This document shows positions 57,021-64,000 of a stretch of 64,000 bases of DNA, in pieces. The notes beneath the pieces are model-generated. The model did no database searches and was not told where the DNA came from. It worked only from the letters and a program-made list of their open reading frames with translations. Origin of the DNA: Lactifluus volemus (taxonomy: Eukaryota > Basidiomycota > Agaricomycetes > Russulales > Russulaceae); NCBI GenBank assembly GCA_022376515.1, contig WTXI01000042.1, forward strand, positions 186,001 through 250,000, read 5' to 3'. The translations under genes were made by a program, and so were the position numbers. Position 1 is the stretch's first letter, and each line of letters opens with the position of its first letter.

Positions 57021-57953
57021 TTAGCCAAGCTAACATATAACTTGAGCTAGTGGGCCATTACTTCGTATGGCATGTCCGAGTTCTCCCATATTGTAGATGT
57101 GCATATAAATGCAATCCTCTGTTCACATCACAGAATAAATGCAACACAATGAAAACTACATTGAAACTATTCCGCACACCATAATAGTATCAAATAGTAA
57201 AACTTTACGCAATGTCTGTGACTAGTGACCACAAAACGTTGAAATTTAAACCACATTATACTATTTAGTTCAGTAAGCCGCCCATATGAATGACCATCGC
57301 CTTCCCGCCTACTGAAAAGGTTTAAGACTCAGCGCGAGAAGATAAAACACTGATATTTCGTAGCTAACCTGAAAAGGTTTAAGACTAGAATACATTATAA
57401 GTGCTCTAGGCTACGAAGTGAAAAGTGAGAGAAAACTTACCTCAGCGCGAGAAGATAAAACGCTGAGGTTTGCTGCCGCTCTTGCGACAGGCTTAAATAC
57501 ACAGTATCGGCTATGGAGCCATGTGAAAATAAAATGTGCCCAGGTGCTCCCAAGTGGAGTAGAATCTACCAGAAAAGAGTGAAGAGGGATAGAGGTAGAC
57601 CAAGTAAGGTATGAAAGGGCAGAAAAAGGCTATAGTAGAAACGATCAGCTACGATGCGTCGATGGTCCGTGCGCAGCCACTTTAGGGCTGGTCAATGTCC
57701 ATACTTCAACACCTACTGCATCTTGATCATCTTGACCCAACCAACCATCTGTTGCATGTCAATGTAATCTTCTTCCCGCCACGTTTCATTCTAATTCGCT
57801 ACTTTAGCATTGTACTAGTAATGTCGACCACATGCAATTAAACACTATGATTCAATTAATCAGAACTCGTAGCATTGAACGCATTCACATTGGCTTTCGC
57901 ATATCGTACTTAGCGTATCGTGTCCAGATGTTACAATACCATTTACATATTTA
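57021..57953. other. Spacer between satellite and Helitron, with paired hairpin motif (site 3)
   Basis: CAGCGCGAGAAGATAAAACA (57330-57349) recurs as a perfect dyad CCTCAGCG..CGCTGAGG at 57440-57468, followed by TTAAATACA near 57492, as in the two other hairpin sites. This may be a solo LTR. The 3' terminus of the Helitron should lie in or beyond this spacer, but I could not identify a convincing CTRR end with hairpin. No other gene. Confidence 0.5.
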
Positions 57954-60900
57954 TTATGTTACATGAGAATCGTCGCGGATATATATTGCTAAAATAGAAT
58001 CACTCATCGGAATTGAAGACATGTTTGACGACTCATAAACTAAACGTTTACCTGTAAATATGCCGTCGTGAAACCAAACCATGCCATTACAATTTACAAC
58101 CCTAGCTGTGAAATGTTCGCACGAAAAATAGATTACACCACGCAGATTATACAGGCGACGCGAGCCATTTGCGTCAATATGTATAATAGGTTCTAACACG
58201 CGTAGTCCTTTCCACAATTCTACACTTATCAAAGGAGGATGTAACACAAACGAAAAGGAGCGAATCAAGCCTATTCCACATTCACGACACAGAGACGATG
58301 AAGGGGCAGTAAAATTTTTTATGTATTGTTGCATGGTATAGTGTGTGGGAGCAGCCGGCGTCATAATTTCACACGAATCAGTCATCCTTTCGTCAGCGTC
58401 CACTGTGTGGTCGTTACAACAACGACGGAAAGATCTCATAACAGGAGATGAAGATACCAACAATCGATTCATAACAGCGTGGGCACTCGTATAACACCCA
58501 AATGCAAACTCATCGTCCAACCTCGAAAAGCGACGTCTCATAAAATCACGTATCTGTTCTAAGGTATATGATGCCGTTTCCGATCGAGAATTCACATGCG
58601 AATTAAATAAATTAATCAAACAATCAAGAAGATCATTGCTTAATTCATTCCATGCACTTGCTATCACATCAGGATCTTCGCGCCAAATATTGAAAAGTAT
58701 AGTGATTATCGCATCGTATGCGCAACTGTTATTCTCCCATTGTGTACCAATAGGGACAAGCACATCAGAAGAAATGTAACTGGTTGTGTCGGACACACTC
58801 GTTTTGCGTCTTTTGATGTGCCTTTGTGATGCCTGAGAATCGTCTGAGTGCTCTCTTTTATTGGTCCTGAGTCCCTTAATGCTTGACTCACGCACTGAAG
58901 AATGACAGAGATTGGTTTTCGCCGTTGACGTCGTCCTCGAATCCACATTACCTGTAACTACTGGAGATAAACGCAGACTATCTTTTGTTTTTATGGAATT
59001 TATTATGTTCCATTGTATTTCTCCACCTGGTAACTCATTGCTTTCCATGAAGGGGTCGCGCTTATTCCATCGCAACGCTTTGTGTAAGTTACATGGCATG
59101 TACTGTAATCCCCTTTCGTCTCTAAACAGGGCGATGAGCGTTTTCCTACGATCTGCCATTGCGACCTTCATCGACAATTTGTTTTCAAAGCGTAGGGTTG
59201 TTATATCGTCAAGAAGCTCGAGTTCGCGAAATTCTTGCCGCAAAGCCCCTGAAGCACCCCCTGTGATTTTAGAGGGATGGAAACCGCCTAAGATCAACGT
59301 ACCTCTCGCGCTTGTTCCGCGCGAGAGCGCGGTGTAGTATCCTTGATGCGTTCGTGTATATTTCAATTCCACAACATTATATGTACGTGTTTTACCTTGA
59401 GAAGCATAGTCTGTCATACCGAAATTGGGCAATATATCAGTTTGTGATCGTGTGATGGCCACTGAACTATCGTCTGGAAAAAAACAAGTCGTAGTAACGG
59501 TGTTTTTCGTTAATGGAACCACGTTCAACGGCAGGCCATCAAGCTTCACCGCAAGAGGTGGATCCTTGAGACGAACAAAAAGAGTATCTAACGTGTTTGA
59601 GCCATTTATTGATCGCGACTGCCATCCATATACAAATGCCTCTTGTCCCTTTGTAATACAAAGTTCCGTCGTGATGTTGTTCCTTATCATGACCGGCATG
59701 CCAACACATAGCGATAGTTTTCCAGGTACTAACTTTGAGTTTGCGCAAGGTGGTTGATCCCACAGGACTTTCTGAACATTTGGCCTGATCTTGCCATCCA
59801 CAGTCACATCTCGTCCGTGCTTCCTATTTTTTACAGGCCGCTTCTTCCTTCCTGCATCTTTCCCATCATCCGAAGTCAGTGAATCTATAGAAAAGAAATC
59901 GACCAATTTCTGTTTTGTCTCAACCGCAAACCTTAGTGACCCCAAACGATTGATCTCATCCTTCAACGCATTCAAAGAAGTAATGATAGATACATCCCTA
60001 AAACAATCATCACTCGCGGAATCCTTGCCAGGCAGATTGCTTGATACTCGTGTCCTAAGAAAAGCAAGGTCTCCAGGTGTGCATGCTTTATAACGCATGT
60101 TGGAAAGAGCTTCGCGGAAATGACTATCTTCAACAGACTCAGTACGCTGCCTCATATTCTGGCGCAAGATAACCACCGTTGTGACTTGATGCCATAGAGC
60201 CTTACCAATTGCTGCCTGTTGGTCCTTCAATGCAGTAGCATTTTTCCCTGCAGTCCTGACTATAAAGCGAAGCATATTCCCCACCAATGGCAGGAGGCAA
60301 TTGAGCAAAGTCACCTGCGAAAATCATATTCATTCCACCGAATGGCATGTTTGGATTGTTTAAAACGCGTGCTAACCTTTCGCTAATAAGATACATATCC
60401 CTACACGACAACATCGACACTTCATCCAGAAAGATATATTGAACTCCCATTAACTTTGTTTTTATCTGTGATAGTTGCACATTAGATGACCGGTTGCCAT
60501 CCGAGTTGATGCCAAGTGCAGAATGATATGTGGACCCCCCTAAAAGTGCAGCAGCACTCCCAGTAGGAGCCAATATTAGTAAGCGATGTAATTCTTTTCT
60601 GCGTGAAAAGAATTCTGAAAGGGCGCGAAGCACTTGCGATTTACCAGTACCAGCCATTCCACCGATATACATCTTTAATTGTTCGAACTCGGGACTACAG
60701 GCATGATTCACAACAATACGAAACGCACGACCCTGTTCACTATTCAAATTGAAGCAACTCGAAATTTCTTTGATTGTATCATGCCAATCGTTAGAAATGT
60801 AATCACGAGATATGTAAGATTTGTCTACGATTCGTACTTCATCGGGAACAAATTGAGGAGTTTTCACACAGGCACTAGGCACAGCCTCAGAATTCGCAGA

Positions 60901-63900
60901 CATGTTTTGCGAACGAACTTTAAGGATCTCAGCACGTTTTTCTGCAACGACCCTTTTCCATGCCACTCCGCTCTGTTTTATTTCAGGAACAAGGACTTGA
61001 TCTTTTGTTAATGAATGCGACGATCCAGCAACATGCTCTGTCCAACCAAGGTCTCGAAGTGTAGATCTTATTTCAGACATTAGTAGACACCGACCCTTCT
61101 CGCGCTTACCCAACACGTCTGTGTTCAAGTTACAAAGATCTTCCTCCATTGCATCAACCCTATTTAGAGCATCTTCGCCTGTTGTCTCGTTTGTATCTTC
61201 CATTACTTCTAAACATTCGTCCTCCCACGAACCAATTCCAGCCTCTTTGTTCCTCAACTGTGCATAAAAATCATCCCGTGCATCAAGACATTCATATCGG
61301 ATATTCATATTCTTCATGATAACTACGTGCCTGCCAGTAAATGGGTAACTACTGAACGCATCATCCCACGTTTCTTCTTGATTTTTTAGATCTAGTCCCG
61401 TTCTCCATGGTTTAAATAATGTTAACATTGTACTACAATAAAATTCGCGATCACCTTGATCATGTCTAGGGAGTGTCGGTCCAGCGAAGTTCGGAACACT
61501 CTCCTTATCGACTGGGCGACACCTAGTTCCGTGTGTTTTTGCGAGCGGATGCTCAGGGAGAAACCGACACACATTCGAATCATGAGCATTATCAGATTTA
61601 ACATGGCGAGATGAACGATGTTTATTATGTGGACTTCCATTCCCGTCTCCGTCATGACTTTCTTCAACTTCCACGTTCCTGGGTGCTTTCTGTTTAGGTA
61701 GCTTTATTCGTTCGCATCTCGCGACCCAATCATACAGAGTCATGTCGCAGAGTGCCTCAGACCTATATATATAATCGTCGACAGCAGAAAGCCCGACAAT
61801 TCTGTCCTTGTATTTGAATATCGCGACCTGTTCTTTTGATAACTGACGTTTATCCCAATCAGCTATGTCAGCTTCAACTTGCTCTTCCACATTCGATCCC
61901 GTAGTAGTTCCATTTTTTTCAACATCATTTCGACGTGTTTCCTGTTGTAACCAGGGTCTCCTAGCAGCGTTAACGAATGACGACCAATAAACGACGCGGA
62001 ACTTATGACTCTTATAATGGTCTGGATTTCCCAATAAATACATACATATCATCGGATTACCCATTTCCATCTTCGCGCTGAGAGAGTTCACAATTTTCGT
62101 TAGTAACTTTCGGGCCTTTTCTTTACTAGAATCGCTACCACCTACTACGTCAGGATTTCTTTCGAAAATAGATCTGATTGTGTCGAACACAGCATATGTC
62201 TTCAGCGGTACCTTTGTCACGTAGTTGGTAACATACAATAAAACGGACTTTATTGCGGTACCAGAACGGAGACTCGTGACATCTGTGTTACACCTGAAAA
62301 GATACGTGACTAGATAAGAGAACGTGTTTAGCCATTGCTCTGTCTTCTTCATGATAATACTACCAGTCTCAGGGTCGACTTCAGTACGAGCGTACACAGA
62401 ACGTGGAAATCTTGCCTTGCATGTGCCATGTACGTTATCGAGGCAGCCCTTAAATGCACGCCCCTTGTGCTGTGACCCATCTTTATTCCTAGTAGTAGAA
62501 CACTTGTGAATATTTGACTTGAATAACAACGTGTTAACCTCAGTACGAAATCGCGACCACCACGAACCCAAACGGATGCATCGTTCACATTTGCTACATC
62601 CATCAATTGAACAAGGGGATGGTGGCGCTTCAGGCAATGTTTCCGTGGGATCATGACAGATTCCTGATGTCAAAGATTCTCTCACGCTGGTGTCAACTTC
62701 CTCCATGCTAGCAGACATAAAATCTCCGGCATGCACTCCCTCTAAATACGATATCAGCTGCTCTCTGAATTCAGAACAAGGATCAAGAATTCTTCGCCGC
62801 ATCTCGTCAGGCGGCAAAGTTCCGCGGATCCATATCAACATATGTAGATGTAACGTCAACCTCCCTTGCTGCTCGACAGTACCATAGAAGGCAGAAGTAT
62901 CGCCATAGAAACCGCGTTTCTTTTTGCTGAATCCTAGTATATGCTGTATGAACGCATCGATCATAAAATGAAAGAATCTGGCACCCGCCACAGGGTTGTT
63001 TGCAATCAAACGAAAACGTTCGTCGTTACTACGATTTAAATTAATGTTGAACGTCTTATTATCGTCAGCAAAGTACAAACATATGGGGTGCTTATTATCT
63101 GCAGGCGATAGCGTAATATACCATATTGGGGCACCCATATATGCGATCAGCGACCAGATTTCGCTACGCATGTATTTCTTGGAGGTTATCGAACCCTGCA
63201 CTCTACCATTTATGTGGTCGAGGTCTTGAACAATTTGAAAGGACGTCCTTTCATCATCTGTTAAGGGTTTTACAGTTTCGCCCTCTGACAATCGCTTAGA
63301 TATGGATGCAAGAGTGTCTTGATCGACAGACAACAATCTGTTAGCGATGTCGTTAAATTTTGATGTGTCTGCGAGGAGGAAGCCAGCCGACGTAGCTGCC
63401 TTAAGTTGCTGATGACTGAATGCAACGAACGGAAACGTGGGGTCATGTTGGAAACGTTTGTCATGATACATTAATAAATGGTATTTGTGCGCTTTGTCCG
63501 AGAGTGCGGTCGTACCTATTCCTCCAAGACCATAAGGGAAGAGCCAAGGGAAAGCTTGAGGATACAAGCCAGGATTGTTGTAAATAGACTTTGAACTCGC
63601 ACTATGCGACACAGCAAGAGCACCACCGCCGCTATTCCAGTGCATCAATGCAATACCTTTCAACGCATCTACTGACATTGTCTCGTATTGCTCCCCCATC
63701 AAGCCATGCACGACGAAAGGACATACACCCTCTTCTACACCTTCTTCCTCTCCATTATCAAATGAACTCGTCCCCTCATCCGTTTTAGTAGTCAGCGAAT
63801 GACGATATTCAATCGAGACAGGTGGATTTTTTTCGGGATACCTCTCGAGCTCATCATATGCAATATCGAGATCTGCGTAGTATATATTATTCACTTTCAA

Positions 63901-64000
63901 CCATTCAAGAGCACGCGCTACAAAAGAACGCCTCACCAATAATGGTGTGCGCATGTAATCCTTCTCTGTAGGCGAACATGGTCCTGTGAACAAAATGGCT
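57954..64000 (-). CDS. Helitron Rep/helicase with C-terminal cysteine-protease-like domain (5' cut by window edge, one frameshift)
   Basis: The first frame runs from the window edge to 60202. It has FPWLFPYGLGG, an HUH motif RLTLHLHMLIW (His at about frame residues 382 and 384), a two-tyrosine motif LLYVTNYVTK (about 586-593), then the PIF1-type helicase with Walker A GGMAGTGKS, Walker B YIFLDEVSM and FAGDFAQLPP. After SLYS near 60262 the frame shifts by one base and continues 60255-57954: AIGKALWHQ, LRQNMRQ, LCVGMPVMIRNN, TDYASQGKTR and YYTALSRG (helicase motifs V-VI). The last ~270 residues contain WENNSCAYDAIITILFNIW and CEHFTARVV..WFHDG, a Cys-His-Asp arrangement like ubiquitin-specific proteases. 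It is a rolling-circle transposon replicase; the element is nearly intact. Confidence 0.9.

Noticed and set aside
60202..60314. Programmed ribosomal frameshifting in the Helitron gene
   Set aside because: The shift needed is +1, and no slippery heptamer is in the right phase; a simple indel explains it better.

Overview
The window looks like a gene-poor, repeat-rich accessory region of a basidiomycete (Agaricomycetes-type) nuclear genome. The evidence is short GT..AG introns of about 47-90 bp in nearly every gene, two Goodbye-NACHT-ankyrin NLR-like genes, a Helitron, a copia remnant, an F-box/LRR remnant and several dispersed 'orphan' families. I cannot name the species. No tRNA, rRNA or CRISPR was found.

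Layout. 1-13.1 kb: two copies of a large P-loop NTPase/nuclease gene (crinkler-like), decayed GH38 alpha-mannosidase fragments, a GH3 N-terminal fragment carrying a retroposed insert, and a 510-bp-arm inverted repeat of the crinkler 5' part. 13.7-17.4 kb: tandem short-chain dehydrogenases, one dead and one intact (9 exons, 333 aa). 18-33.8 kb: a tandem segmental duplication containing GH3 beta-glucosidase pieces, a pair of small 3-exon genes (A intact, B frameshifted), a single-exon PD-(D/E)xK-like protein, an intact GH3 beta-glucosidase (9 exons, 888 aa) and a UBE2S-type ubiquitin-conjugating enzyme with a basic Leu-Arg tail. 34.5-37.8 kb: an F-box/LRR remnant and a mucin-like single-pass membrane protein. 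40.4-51.7 kb: two head-to-tail Goodbye-NACHT-ankyrin genes with 15 and 20 ankyrin repeats; the second has a 1-base deletion. 52.4-57.5 kb: a protein O-fucosyltransferase-like relic split by a retroposon, a copia RNase H end with its LTR, and a 2-kb satellite with a 75-bp period. 57.95-64 kb: a Helitron Rep/helicase with a C-terminal cysteine-protease-like domain, cut by the window edge and carrying one frameshift.

The unifying picture is serial duplication followed by decay. NTPase/nuclease and NLR-type genes, both associated with conflict or non-self recognition, sit among mobile elements, while ordinary genes (UBE2S, GH3, SDR) survive as single intact copies beside broken ones. Exon structures below were worked out by hand and checked by codon phase. 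Function statements rest on motif recognition only; no database search was possible.
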